Source of the DNA: Lonicera japonica
Taxonomy: Eukaryota > Streptophyta > Magnoliopsida > Dipsacales > Caprifoliaceae
Direction of reading: 5' to 3'
DNA: 64,000 nucleotides
NCBI GenBank assembly: GCA_021464415.1
Contig: JAKCWG010000344.1
Coordinates: forward strand, 1-64,000
The notes below the pieces were generated by a model. That model was not told where the DNA came from. It did no database searches and worked only from the letters and a program-made list of their open reading frames with translations. The translations under genes were made by a program, and so were the position numbers. Shown here piece by piece: positions 1 to 12,343 of the stretch (its first letter is position 1; each line of letters starts with the position of its first letter).

Positions 1-3000
1 TAATTCATGGGCTCTAGCCCATTCCCCTCGATGATTTCTAACTAGCTCTCAATTTAAACCCTTTAGTTAACGGGATCCGCAATATTATCCTTAGACTTTA
101 TATAGTCTATAGAGATAACGCCAGTTGAGAGTAATTGCCTAATGGTATTATGTCGTCGACGAATATGTCTCGACTTACCATTGTACATATTTTTCTGGGC
201 TCTACCAATTGCAGATTGACTATCTGAGTGAATGCAAATTGGAGCAAAGCAGGCTTCGTCCACATTGGAATATCCTCTAGGAAGTGCGTAGCCATTCAGC
301 CTCTTCCCCACATTTATCTAGTGCGATAAACTCAGATTCCATAGTGGATCTGGCAATCACAGTTTGTTTTGAGATTTTCCAAGAAAGGCTCCTCCTCCTA
401 ATGTAAATACGTATCCACTAGTGGATTTGGAATCTTTTTTCACTCGATATCCAATTTGCATCACTGTATCCTTCAATTACAGCAGGGTATTTAGAATAGT
501 GCAGTCCATAATTACGAGTAAGTCGCAAGTATTTTAATACTCTCACAATTGCTCGCCAATGCTCAGCTGCGGGGTACTCGTATACCTGCTTAGTTTGCTC
601 ACTGCATAAGCTATGTCAGGTCTCGTACAACTCATTAAGTACATTAGACTGCCTATCACCCTAGAGTAATCTACTTGAGAAACACTCTCTCCTTTATTCT
701 TAGATAAAATGTAGAGATAAATCTATTGGTGTTCTTGCAACTCCAGAATTATCTTTATCAAATTTTCCAAGAATATTTTCGATATAATGAGTCTGACTCA
801 ATATTAATTCACTTGGAGTTCTTGTGATTTTATCCCTAGGATTACATCAGCTAAACCCATGTCTTTCATTTCGAATCTTGAATTCAACATGTTTTTCGTA
901 GATTGAATCATCTTATCATTACTACCAATAATAAGCATATCATCTACGTACAAAACACCCATAACATATCCACTTTCAGTGTTTTTGACATATACGCATT
1001 TGTCACACTCATTTATTTTGAAACCATTCGCAATCATAGCGTGATCAAATTTCTTATGCCATTGTTTAGGTGCTTGCTTCAAACCATATAGGGATTTTAC
1101 CAATTTACACACTTTCTTTCCTTGTCCCAGGAGCAGAAAACCCTTCGGGTTGATCCATGTAAATTTTCCTCTAAATCTCCATTTAAGAAAGCAGTTTTTA
1201 CATCCATTTGATGTACTTGAAGATTACGTAAGGCTGCAATTGCAAGTACCATTCTAATGGAGTTTATTCTCGTCACTAGAGAATAAGTATCAAAATAGTC
1301 TAGGCCTTCTTTTTGCCTATAACCTTTGATTACAAGTCTCGCCTTGTATTTATCAATTGAACCATCCGCTTTCCTTTTCCTTTTAAAAATCCACTTAGAT
1401 CCTAGTGTTTTACAACCTGGTGGAAGATCCACTAGTTCCCAAGTATGTTTGTAGAATGGAATTAATTTCACTATCGATGGCCTCTTTCCAAAAAGGACCT
1501 TCCGTAGAGCTTATGGCTTCTTTATAAGTTTGAGGCTCACCTTCCAATACAAAGGTTAAAAATCTGGACCAAACGATTTTTCCGTTCTAGCTCTTTTGCT
1601 ACGTCTAGGTTCTTCCTCAATTGCTCATCTTTCTCATAAGAATCTTCTTTTTCAAGAGGATCCTCATTAATGATCTCGTGGGATCGCTTTGAAGAACTTG
1701 TATCTTCTTTTGGCTTACATGGGAATACATGTTCAAAGAACGATGCATTTCTTGATTCCATAACCATGTTTTGTGTATATCAGGTATATTAGATTCATGC
1801 ACAAGAAACCTATATGCACTGCTATTTTCTGCATATCCAATAAAGATGCAATCAACGGTTTTTGGTCCTATTTTCACCTTTTTAGGTGGAGGCACTGCCA
1901 CCTTAGCCAAACATCCCCACACTCGCAAGTAATTATATGATGGCTTCCTTCCTTTCCATAACTCATATGGAGTTTTATCTTTTTTCTTTTTAGGTACCTT
2001 ATTTAAAAGTAGTTAGCCGAAAGAATGGCTTCTCCCCACATGTTTGGTGGTAAACCTGAACTTATTAACATAGCATTCATCATTTCTTTTAAAGTTCGAT
2101 TTTTCCGTTCAGCAATGCCGTTAGATTGAGGTGAATAAGGTGCCGTCAGTTCATGTATAATCCCATTTTTTGAACAAAATTCAACAAATGGTGATTCATA
2201 TTCGCCTCCACGGTCACTTCTATTGCTTTGATTTTCTTATTCAGTTGATTTTCAACTTCATTTTTATAGAGAACAAATTTCTCTATTGCCTCATCTTTAC
2301 TTTTGAGTAGATACACATAACAATATTTTGTGCTATCATCAACAAAAGTAATAAAATATTTATTTCCACCTCTGGTTTGTGTCATTTTAAATCACATATA
2401 TCACTATGAATTAACTCAAAAGGTTGAGTGTCTCTTTCAACACTTTGAAAAGATGATCTTGTTAGTTTTGCCTCAATACAAGTTTCACACTTATGTTTAG
2501 AATCGATTTGGAATGTCGGTATATGATTCATGTTAATTAATTTGCGCAAAGTATCGTAATTAACATGTCCTAGTCTACCATGCCACAAATTGGAAGACTC
2601 AAGCATATAAATAGAAGTGCTAGCTTTATTCTTATTATTTTCAACCATGGTCATTACATTCAATTTGAACATTCCATCACTCATATACCCCTTACCAACA
2701 AACATTCCACTCTTAGACAAAACAAATTTATCACTCTCAAAGACAAGACGAAAACCGTGCTTACTAAGCAACGAACCGGACACCAAGTTCTTGCGAATTT
2801 CGGGCACATAAAGCACGTTGTTGAGAGTTAATTCTTTGCCCGACGTCATCTTTAAGATCACCTTCCCTTGCCCCTTGACTTCCGAGGTAGCAGAATTTCC
2901 CATGTACATCTTCTCTCCATTTTCCACCGGCTCAAATGAAGAGAACATCTTCTTATCAAAGCTTACATGACGGGTTGCACCCGTATCGATCCACCATTCT

Positions 3001-3026
3001 TTAGGATTTGATCCTACCAAGTTCAC
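1..3026 (-). pseudogene. copia pol (protease, integrase, RT, RNase H), frameshifted
   Basis: The segment 2382-3026 begins just after gag and holds the protease site (W-W-I-D-T-G-A-T) and the gag-pre-integrase motif (L-W-H-G-R-L-G-H). It breaks at about 2382. Segment 2146-2385 continues the integrase core (F-V-D-D-S-T), and 1617-1928 its C-terminal part (R-V-W-G-C). Reverse transcriptase covers 1097-1471, with the conserved K-A-R-L-V and D-V-K-T-A-F-L-N-G runs, and 804-1112, with YVDD near 939-950. RNase H lies at about 63-360 and ends close to base 1. Stops and frame changes separate nearly all segments. The reading agrees with family order throughout, so this is one element and not several. 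Confidence 0.9.
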
Positions 3027-3969
3027 TTCAGAAATAACGCCGACAAATTAATGTCACCCACATCACGAGCTATGTTCTCCACCACATTAGCTTGATAATT
3101 CTTCTTCGGGAACCTGCAATCCGAAGACTTATGACCTGTTTTACCACAATTAAAACATTTGCCTTGAAATTTTGGCTGAAATTTAGGCTTAGAGATTCCT
3201 CCCTTAGGACCCATATGGATCCCTTTTCCCTTTTCCTTTTTCTTTGAGCTTTGGCCATGTTCAACAACATTAGCCTTAGCTCCCAAACCATTACCATTGC
3301 CTATTTCCTCCACCATTCCAACCTTTTTCTGTTTTATTTTATTTTCTTCTTCAATTCGAAGTTTAAGAATTATATCTTCAACTGACATTTCCTTTCGTTT
3401 ATGTTTTAAATATTTTTAAACTCATTCCATGATGGTGGCAATTTTTCGATAATAGACGCTGTTTGAAAGCTTTCACTTAGATTCATTCCTTCAGAATGTA
3501 TCTCATGCAAAATTAGTTGTAGCTCTTCAACTTGGCTCACAACAGTTTTAGAATCGACCATCTTAAAATCAAGAAACCGGCCAACAATAAATTTCTTGGC
3601 ACCCGCGTCCTCAACTTTATACTTGTGGTCCAAAGCTTCCACAGTTCTTTGGCTGTTTTCTTGTCACGATACACATCATAGAGTGAATCTGACAAGCCAT
3701 TCATAATTGTGTTTTCGCCAAATAATCAGAATGGTTCCAAGCATCAGTTGCACTGACTGCTTGAATATCTTGGGAACCTTCTTCAACTACAGGTTTTTCC
3801 TCGGTCAAAAACCGAGCCAGATTCAACGTGGTCAGATAGAACATCATCTTCTGCTGCCAACGCTTGAAATTCTGCCCAATGAATTTCTCAGGTTTTCCCC
3901 CTTTACTGGAGCAGTCGGTGGTTTAGCAGCCACAGCGGGTACAGCAACAACATTGGTTGGATCAGTCAT
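3023..3969 (-). pseudogene. copia gag (capsid and zinc knuckle), frameshifted
   Basis: The likely gag start is the ATG at 3967-3969 (minus strand). The reading then moves through at least three frames. The first runs from 3969 to about 3716. A second short stretch ends near 3645. A third (3406-3642) carries the UBN2-type capsid segment with the W-N-E-F-K run. After another shift near 3400, the segment 3023-3388 carries a basic, Lys-rich region and a CCHC zinc knuckle (C-F-N-C-G-K-T-G-H-K-S-S-D-C). Each break can be explained by a one- or two-base indel, typical of an old inactive copy. Gag would package the element RNA; this copy cannot make it whole. Confidence 0.85.
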
Positions 3970-4057
3970 ATTTGTACAAAAAAGCAGTACACAATCAGTT
4001 TCAACACGAACACAGAATTACAAAATTTTTACCAGTAACTGTTTTAAGATTGTTAAT

Positions 4058-4974
4058 TGTTAGAAACTTTATATGATGCGAATTTAATTCTGTATTCCGA
4101 ATTGATAATAATCAAAATTAAATCGCACACTAAAACCGAGTCCTGTGATATCCACAGTCTCCTTAAAACAGTTACGCCGCCCCTCGGTAGTGCTTGGAGG
4201 CTGCCGGACGACGTCTGTTTCCCAGGATGAAACGGTACTTCAGTGTTACCTAAGCACCTCGGTACACTGAACGAACTGAAGACGTTAGAATCTTACCACC
4301 GGAGAAGGAAACCTACAAGCTAGAACAAAAACGAAGGAGGTTCAATTGAGAGAAAATTTTTGAATTGTCGAATTTTGGTTGTGTTTTTTGGAATAAGACA
4401 GAATCTCCTTTTTAATTCAATCGGGAATAATGGCCATTAAACAAAATTAAACTGACCATTAAGTGGTTAAGTAATCAACATAAATACAATGAATTCGAAA
4501 TTCAAATTGGAAAAAATTAATATCTCGAGTGCAAAACTTAGCCCGCACAAGGCTCGCTTTTTGGTCCGGCATTCGTGTCCGCAGGTGCGGGCACACATGA
4601 GCCACCATGGTTCTAGGCTTATTTCGGTCCATGATTTGCACCCCCCCTGCGCCTGTGTGCGCGAGAGAGAGCCTCTTATCTTGCCTCATTCAATAAGGCA
4701 ATCTCATGAGCTTAGTTATAAACCCATAGATTTTTTTCCATTTTCTATGTGGACTTCCCACTTCATTGCATTTTTCTATTTCAACTTGCTCACTTTGAGT
4801 GACAATTACTCATTCACCACTTAACCATTTTGAGCATGTAAATACACGATTTCAATGTACTCACGTAGGAGAACACGAATATATTAAGAACTTTCACATC
4901 CGAGTGCAAAGTCTTATTACAATTTTGCCCTCAAAATGGTAGAAAATGTGTTTTCTAATACCCATTTTCTAACA
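4058..4974 (-). repeat. 5' LTR of the copia element
   Basis: On the plus strand this block opens with TGTTAGAAA and closes with TTTCTAACA. These are exact reverse complements and give the TG...CA ends expected of an LTR. It lies immediately upstream (minus sense) of the gag start near 3969, and at 917 bases it is a normal copia LTR size. The half next to gag (4140-4330) is clearly richer in G and C than the flanking DNA. No good match to the usual initiator-Met primer site (TGGTATCAGAGC) is visible just inside it, at 4040-4057 on the minus strand. The 5-base duplication cannot be checked because the other end is missing. Confidence 0.85.
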
Positions 4975-6369
4975 GTTTCATTCCGTTTAGGCAAGGTTGG
5001 TTTTGAGCCTCTTAGTTGTTTGTTGTTTATTGAGATGAGGTTATGTGTTCTAGTACAGTAGTCACATAAATATAATGGATGATAAGGATTTAAACAAATT
5101 TATGGCAGAATGATTTGGGCAACTCTGGAGGATTCCAACCCTCGTAATCAATAGACTAAATAACTTTTGCTTTTAACTATAAATTAAGTTAAAATTAGTA
5201 ATTATTAATAGAGTATTTTTAAATGAACCCATAAAATCAGCATTCTCATTCCATTATAAGAATACTTTCTTTCTCACCTCATTAGTTCTTTAAAAAATCT
5301 TGCACTTCATCCAGCGACGGAGTGAGTTCACTAAAACAATACACGGACGATAAAGTTTCAATAAAAGTAAAAACATTAAATTTTACATTAATAAAAGACA
5401 TAATGAACAAAAATTATGTTGTTCTTAAAAAAATTCCATCTAAATAGTACATCTGAAGATACATTATATTAATTATGATAAATAGAGTTTTAACAATTAT
5501 ATGATATTTAATATAATCTTTTAATATTCATTGCTCCCAAATGATTATTATTCATATTTCAAAATTTTCTACTCATTTATTTTTGTCAAATAAGTAAATA
5601 TAAGTTTTAATTCACTACACAAAAAAATTAAGACAATTTTGTTGTGTGTGACATATATACATAATATCATACAAATAAAAAAAATTGAGTCATGCCGAAT
5701 ATAGAAATTATGTCCAAGAGCAATTGGTTAAATTAAAAAAAAATAAAAAATTAATAGTAAACACTTCAAAATAAAAAAAATAATATAATATAATAATCAT
5801 TTGCAGCACGTAGCAACCGAAACTACACAAAATTAAAAGTAATAATTTAGAGAATCTTAATCAAATACAAATAGATAATAATCATTTTAAGTCAAAAATA
5901 AAAACCAAAAAATATTACCAAATATAAAAATTTGTTTGTGCCTTGTAATAAGTTGGCTCTTCCCCTCTCTGTTTTTCATGCTTGCTTTATAAGATGAATG
6001 TTTCATAGTTGTGTTAGTGTTTTGTTGTTAAAAAAAAATATGATACAAGAAAAAAAAAAAAACCCTTGCACAAAGAAGAGTTAATAGAGACAATTTTTCT
6101 TAGGATAAAAATTGGGTGAAAAGAAAATATTTTATACTATTTTTTAAGTCGTGCTTAACTTAATTTTAAATTTTAATAACATAAAAAAAGAAAAATTAAT
6201 TTTATAAACGCATCTAAGAACACTTTTAAACTATTCTAAATAGAGCTCCTAACTTGTTAAGTCACAATATACAGGACCTTGATGTTATTGCAAAAATACC
6301 CCCCGCTAATCCATCGGATATTTCTCACCACTCTCGTCTACAGGCAGTCTGTCTCTCGAGTTTGCGAAA
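4975..6369. other. AT-rich intergenic DNA, no gene seen
   Basis: Very AT-rich sequence with many poly-A and poly-T runs and no supported reading frame. The 100 bases before 6370 include a CT-rich stretch that may be the 5' untranslated leader of the next gene. No clear TATA box stands out. Confidence 0.6.
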
Positions 6370-9287
6370 ATGGCGATGGGGATGTCCCCAAAAACCATAA
6401 CATTCCTTGAATCATCCACTTCTCGATCCTCTCGTGGATTATTACTCTTACCATCGCGCTCTCTCTCTTTCCCTTCCAATTCCAATTCCATCACCACCTC
6501 CACCATCACTTCCCTAAAATCTAGGAATCGAATTCCGTCCTCTTTACTAGCCAAAGCCTCTTCCACCACTACCACCGGTTTCTCCCCAGAAATAGGTGAT
6601 ATCCTCGGTGACGTTAGCATCTTCACTGCCTCTGGTGAGCCTGTCATGTTCAAGGACCTATGGGATCAAAGTCAGGTAACTTAATTTACCAATCATATAT
6701 GAAACTTCATATTGGTGTTTCCTAATTATATAAGTTTAATTCGACTAAAGTATTTTCATTTTCTTGTGTTTCCGGTTATCAAAAAGTATGATTATATATA
6801 TAATCCCTCTGTCCCAAATTAAGACTCCAATTTCCTCTTCAAAACATAATAAACTTACCAAAACTAGCGGTAGGAAACATATTTTATTCCAAGCCATTGA
6901 ATGTGATGGAATTAGTGCATTCTTAGGCTCTTTTTAATGGCAACATAGAAAATGATAGAAAAAACAATTAATTTGCGTGAGAAGTTGAAAAACAAGCCGA
7001 GGCATGTTATTAGTATTACTCAAACTATAGAAAGAGGATCATTTATACAGTTGGTAATATTTTTCTAGATTGAATGATGAACTTCCAGAGATATAACTCT
7101 TGATGAAACTGGGAAAAAAAAATCTGCTAGACCAAATAATTTGAAGCCTCTAACACAGGCAACTTTCTAGACAGTCTTGAAACACGAATCATCGAACGGT
7201 GCATCACAGTTGGACTGATTTGTGCAATATGATATATTCCATTATCGACATTAGTATCTATGTTTCTTACCGACTCTCACCCTCTTTATCAGCAACAACA
7301 TGACCTCTTTCTCACAGCATCATTATCAGCTAAAGCAAGTTTTCCATCTCGCAGGTTATGCTTCACATCTCACATAGATTTTAAGCGCCGTTGACTAATA
7401 ATGGATTAGATCAATAATTTTATAAAGAGTAGGAGACTGTTTCACTGTACGGTAAACTTTTGTATGATAATTTGTGATTTCCGAATCATGGGAACTTGAA
7501 GCAGACAATTGTGGATTCTCATATGTTTGCAATTGCTGTTTTCTTTGTGATTGTTTCTGAAGAAATTTTTCTTCGTTGATTTGATGCATGTTGTGGAAGA
7601 AGTTCATCGCTATGCAATTTATTCTTCTCAGTCTCAGTACCCTTCTTTGTCTTCCAGGGAGTGGCCGTTGTTTCACTGTTAAGGCATTTTGGATGCCCTT
7701 GCTGGTAAATACTCTGGACCACATGATGGGAAAATACCATGTTTGCCCATATAAGCAGATTTTGTTAACTTTGTTTTCTTCTGTTGCTTCGTATTATTTT
7801 GCATTATGTAGCTGGGAACTTGCTTCAGCGTTGAAGGAATCAAAAGCGAGATTCGACTCTGCTGGTGTGAAGCTAATTGCCATTGGCATTGGTACTCCTA
7901 ACAAAGCTCGCATCCTCGCTGAAAGAGTATAAACTTTTCCTTTTCAATTATTGTAATAAATCATCGCGTCTATCATTTTTTTCTAGTGAAAAGTGAGGTT
8001 GAGCTACTTTCTTTCTCCTTGTAGTTTGTAAGATGCTCACGTTTTTACCCCTAAGCGCTGATATAAGACCTTTGAGAGAAGCGCTGCACAATCTGTGGAT
8101 TATGGATTTATGGTCTGCAAACCATTGAACAATAGGTCTAATGTTATAAGATCATTTATTCATTGGCGCTATGAACTGCTGGCCTTTTCATATATTAACA
8201 GATATATAGATAAGAAGTAATATATGCATGAATGTTTATATTAATTTTCTTCTCATTGAAGAGATGAAGACCCTAAATGGAAAACTTAAAAGAATTGCAC
8301 AAAACTTTTTTGTTTTGAATATTACTAGAAGCATAATTATTTTGTTTTTGGCGTTTACTTGATTATGTTCTTGCATTGGATTGTCATGGGTTTAATCATG
8401 CTTGGAACTAACTTCAATTCTTGTTTATGGACAGCTACCATTTCCAATGGAATCCCTTTATGCGGACCCTGAGCGCAAGGTATGTTGTGCCCGCATCAAC
8501 AATTAATTCCAGTCAAATTCAAGTATTATTAATACCATTGATGAATCGATAGTACCCAGCACTCTTATAGTTCCTCCCCATTTGGGCTCTCACTTGAATC
8601 TGAACCTTTATAAATTTATTTGTACGGTTTTGAACAGTCTAATAGCGTAAGAATGGCTAATCCCCATTGCTGTGCATTTAGTTAAATTTCTTTTTATTTA
8701 CCACTCTTAACTTCTGACATATCCTCTCTCTCAGGCATATGATGTTTTGGGCTTGTATTATGGTTTTGGTCGTACATTTTTCAACCCAGCCAGTGTAATA
8801 TTCTCTTCCTCCTTTTCCCTTTTCGGGAAAGAAGCATTTGAAATAAAAATAATCGTCTAATGTTTTAACTCTGGCATTTTAGGCTAAAGTGCTTTCAAGA
8901 TTTGAGGCTCTTCAGAAGGCTGTAAAGAACTACACCATAGAAGCCACCCCAGATGACAGAAGCAGTGTCTTGCAACAGGTTTTATAAAAAATCAAAAGAT
9001 CAACAATATTCCAATTTCGAAATAGATCAAAATATGTTAATGTTTTAAATACTTATAATTTCAAACATGATTGGTTTGAATGTGATTAAGCTTGACTAGT
9101 TTTAACAAACAACCCTGTATGTTTAATAGCTCGAGTCTGCTCAAATTCATATTTCTATCTTTAACAGGGAGGGATGCTTGTGTTCAAAGGAAAACAACTA
9201 TTGTATGCTCGGAAAGACGAAGGGACTGGTGATCACGCTCCTTTGGACGATATCTTTGATATCTGCTGTAAAGTTCCTGTTGCCTAG
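6370..9287 (+). CDS. Thioredoxin-like AhpC/TSA protein (AAED1/PRXL2 type), probably plastid; seven exons
   Basis: Exons, all with GT-AG borders: 6370-6675, 7658-7704, 7812-7926, 8435-8479, 8735-8794, 8883-8978 and 9168-9287 (stop TAG). They join in frame to 789 bases, 262 residues, close to the size of plant homologues. Residues 1-65 are Ser/Thr-rich with few acidic residues, as in a chloroplast transit peptide. The thioredoxin fold starts near residue 72. The L-R-H-F-G-C-P-C-C-W-E-L run at about 109-120 holds the likely redox cysteines and is split between exons 2 and 3. Further signatures are Y-A-D-P-E-R-K, L-G-L-Y-Y-G and the C-terminal G-T-G-D-H. Family role: a peroxiredoxin-related protein of uncertain reductant and substrate. 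No broken frame was found. Intron 1 (982 bases) carries a short Stowaway-like end near 6803. ORF-like stretches that run into introns, such as 7588-7932 and 9178-9390, are not separate genes. Confidence 0.92.
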
Positions 9288-10592
9288 AGGTTCGTCACCA
9301 TGTCCAGATATATCCGAATACAACTTCCACATGGAAGGTTGTTATTTAGATTATTTAGCCAAGATTATAATGCCCTTTTATTTTCTTTAAAAAAGAATAC
9401 CAAACATTGAGGAAGGACATAAGTGTAGATCAATGTACCAAAATGTATTTGTCTATGAACAAGTAAATGAGTTGTATATAAAAACAGATGCAGTTGCACT
9501 TCCGTTTATAATGGAGGCTTCTATATATAAATCTTTCCTGAGCAATCTGTAACTTTTAGTTTTCTACCCTTTTATGATATCTTTTTGGGTTGTTTTTAGT
9601 GCATGTGTGCTAGTGCTTGCAGTTGTTCTTGTTTAAAGTAACCTAGTAAAGATAGGAATTATGGTTGGTAAGTTAAAATCATAAAATGTATTGAAATATT
9701 TAGGAATAAATGTAATAAAATCACTGTGCTCCATAAAATAGAAGCATCTAGCTGTCTTGTTTAAAAGAAATTATAAAATAGATTATGGATTAAGGATTAG
9801 AGATTAGAGATAGTTAAGGGTATAGATTAATATCTCTTTGATAATGGATACATCCGGGTGCTATGAGGAGGGGTAGCTCGAACCTGGATATTTGCATCTT
9901 GTACTACTTGAGCCTAAGCCCAAGCCCGGATAAATTAATATCTCAAATTCTCTGTATAATTGTTACTTGCCTGCGATAGAGAAATAGGGTGTTAGTTAAA
10001 ACTGAGGTTTATTTTATTAGGGCATTTAGACTTGGAAATTTCTAATGGCCGATTTTAGATTTTGGTACCTAGTACCTACACATTCAAATATTAGACTTGG
10101 TACTATTTCCGTCGAAAACCGTTAAAATTCAAGCAGAACTTAACTAAAAGGATGTTTGCAATAACTTGACCATGATACAAATATTTCCTTTAAAAAATTT
10201 TGAAAAGAAAAATTAAAACAACCAAAAATTTGAGAAATTACTGAAATTGAGCCACAACTACCCCAGCTAAAAAAAAAAACCGAACCCCTTTTCCTCCTTT
10301 TTTTAATTTCCTTATATTGTTTTATTGCTCTCCCTCTTTTTCTTTTTTTTAATATTTTTTTCTGGCTCGTAAAATAGAGTCTTATTTGTGGTTCGTAAGT
10401 TTTAAAACTTCCAGCTGATGCTAGTAGGACACTCAAATATTTTATTTGTAGTTATATGTTGTAATTTAAAAATTTATCAAGGATTTATTAAATAAATTTA
10501 TATTATTATAATTATAATTTAGATAATTAATGACTTATCACATTTATATCTCTGGTGCTTATTTTACTAATAATAATAATAGTAATAAACCC
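9288..10592. other. 3' flank of the thioredoxin-like gene and AT-rich intergenic DNA
   Basis: The first few hundred bases after the stop at 9287 probably include the 3' untranslated region. The rest is AT-rich with poly-A, poly-T and A/G-rich runs. The minus-strand frame at 10140-10436 is a by-product of such runs and shows no domain. No gene is supported. Confidence 0.6.
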
Positions 10593-10790
10593 AAGAGGTT
10601 GTCGTAGTGGTGAGTCCGAACTTGGAATTGTGTGGGTAGGTGCCTATGAAGTACGGATACTCTCTTAAAGGTTACGTGTCAAACCCGACACTTATCGGAT
10701 ACTTCGACACTCTCCGATACTCTCTCCGACACTTGAATTCAATTATAGTCCATAATACTTGATAATTGATTTAGATGGTTATTATTCTTA

Positions 10791-11744
10791 GGCTGCGTTT
10801 GACGCATCGGATAAGAAGGCCGGATTGGATAAAATAAGGGTCGGATAGGATATGATAAAGATCAGTCGGATAACATTTATTCCAATCTTGTATTTGACAT
10901 AGTCCCGGATTAAATGACCGGATAAGATATTATAATCCAATTCAATATTTGAAATGTACCGGATAGGATTATTGTTTTACGAGTTTTTATGATATACCCT
11001 TATTGTGCATTTAACAAGGTAAATTATAACAATTTCACTAAATTCAAGAAAAAAATATTATAATTATTAAATATAAAAAAATTTAAATAATTGCAAAAAA
11101 AATATTATAATTATTAAATACAATTTGTTGAATCAATATATATTAATAAAAGAAGAAGAACCATCACTTAAATCTCCTCATTATATATTAATTAATTAAT
11201 AAAAGAAGAGGAATCATAAATTGCATCAATATATATATATATATATATATCATAAGTTGCATAAATGTATATATTAGTTAATTAATAATAGAAGATGATG
11301 ACACACACATATATATGTATAAATGAAACAAAGCCATATATATATATATATATATCTATACATTAATAAATTAAACAAAGCAGCAGGTATTTGGTTGGTC
11401 TTACTGCCGTGGAGATTTGCTGTAGTGGAGCAAGACGGCAAGTCAGCAAGTTTCAAAAAAATCACGCAGCAGTTTTTTTGGTGGCTGAGAGAATAAAATA
11501 GTGTAGGGTTTTTATTAATTTTTAGGATAAAATTATCTTTTTTGACTTATTCCTTTATCCTTCAAAGAACCGGATAACACAATCCCACCTTAGAGGTGGG
11601 ATTGTGTTATCCGGTTCTTTGAAGGATAAAAGAGTAAGTCTGGATTAATAATCCCTCGATGTATCCCATCCGGTAAAGTACCAAACAAATGATAGGATTA
11701 TTTAATCCTATCTCCTCTCTTAATCCGGCCAATCAAACACGCCC
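10791..11744. mobile_element. Tourist-like (PIF/Harbinger) element nested in the CTATGAAG element
   Basis: It is flanked by TTA on both sides (10788-10790 and 11745-11747), the duplication expected of PIF/Harbinger elements. Its start, GGCTGCGTTTGA, and the reverse complement of its end, GGGCGTGTTTGA, agree at 9 of 12 positions, and both run on into CGGAT-type sequence. It contains TA-dinucleotide runs (11229-11251 and about 11338-11355) and the hairpin at 11554-11630. There is no transposase frame. At 954 bases it is long for a MITE, partly because of the internal additions. Confidence 0.7.
11554..11630. repeat. 37-base perfect inverted repeat with a 3-base loop
   Basis: Bases 11554-11590 are the exact reverse complement of 11594-11630, separated by TAG. 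With a few mismatches the arms extend about 10 bases further on each side. The arm contains CCGGATAA, also seen near the ends of the host element, so the hairpin may have arisen from an aborted or inverted copy of the element's own subterminal sequence. Confidence 0.95.
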
Positions 11745-12261
11745 TTAGTGTTTTTTCATTGCAAAATCAACTGAGGATGAGGCAACTAAGCAATTTTTTA
11801 TATTCTCCTTTTGTTTTCTATCATTCTATGTAACAATTTAGTTTATTTATGCTTTTTGATACTTTAATTATGGAACAATTTAATGATCATGTTTTGAGTA
11901 TTTGAGTTATTAATGAAATCTAGTTTCATTTTATTGAATTTTTAAATATTTACAATATTTATTGCATATATAATTAATTAAAAACTTCTCGTGTCCTACA
12001 TTTTAAAAAAATTGCGTATGGCGTATCGTGTCAAAAAGTGTGTTGTGTGTCGAGTCGATGCTTCATAGGTAGATGCACCGTCTCAGTTTGATTCCTTGTC
12101 ATTGAGGTCGTCTTCCGATTGAGCAACCAGCACCTCATAAAATTAATAGGAGTGGGATTCCATACCCATGGTTATAAAAAAAAAATTTAAAAAAAATAAT
12201 AAAAAATAATAATAATAAGTAATTAAGTATTAGATATATAACTTCCTTGGAGTTTGATTCT

Positions 12262-12268
12262 TATATAA
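12262..12268 (+). promoter_or_regulatory. TATA box of the RRM-protein gene
   Basis: TATATAA lies 76 bases before the ATG at 12344. This leaves room for a start site about 30 bases downstream and a leader of about 45 bases that includes a CT-rich stretch. It is the best TATA match in the 200 bases upstream. Confidence 0.6.
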
Positions 12269-12343
12269 ACACTGAAATCTCCGTAAATCCTTTTTAATCT
12301 CTCTCCATTACAAACACTTGGTGTAAGCGTTGAGTTTTCATTA

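Larger units (their letters stand above)
1..4974 (-). mobile_element. Ty1/copia LTR retrotransposon, decayed, left end outside window
   Basis: Read on the minus strand, the order is 5' LTR (4058-4974), gag, zinc knuckle, protease, integrase, reverse transcriptase and RNase H. Integrase before reverse transcriptase defines copia rather than gypsy. The residues seen (gag of the UBN2 type, a zinc knuckle, a D-T-G-A protease site, a YVDD polymerase box) fit the TNT1-94-like lineage. Every domain is recognisable but the reading frame is broken many times, so the copy cannot make a full polyprotein. The 3' LTR and the second target duplication lie left of base 1, so the insertion cannot be dated from LTR divergence here. 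Confidence 0.95.
10644..12068. mobile_element. Non-autonomous DNA transposon with CTATGAAG ends (hAT-like)
   Basis: The block starts CTATGAAG and ends CTTCATAG, exact reverse complements, and is flanked by an 8-base duplication with one mismatch (10636-10643 and 12069-12076). An 8-base duplication suits the hAT superfamily. Next to the ends lie degenerate GATAC/GACAC-rich runs. It holds no transposase frame. Without the nested element at 10791-11744 it would be about 471 bases. Superfamily assignment is inferred from the duplication length only. Confidence 0.6.
10593..12190 (+). repeat. SINE-like element interrupted by later insertions
   Basis: The left piece (about 10593-10643) has a polymerase III box-A-like run (G-T-C-G-T-A-G-T-G-G). 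The right piece (about 12069-12180) carries on from the same point and ends in an A-rich tail. The two pieces meet at an 8-base sequence present on both sides of the insert (GTAGGTGC at 10636-10643, GTAGATGC at 12069-12076). AATAATAATA-rich DNA on both sides may be the SINE's own target duplication, but low complexity makes that unsafe. The assignment rests on the box-A-like start, the tail and the rejoinable halves. Confidence 0.45.

Noticed and set aside
6795..6850. Stowaway MITE in intron 1 of the thioredoxin-like gene
   Set aside because: Only one end (CCCTCTGTCCCAAATTAAG) is visible; I found no matching second end, so no element is called.
7588..7932. 114-codon frame over exons 2-3 of the thioredoxin-like gene
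   Set aside because: It is a read-through of introns; spliced exons give the family match in another frame for part of it.
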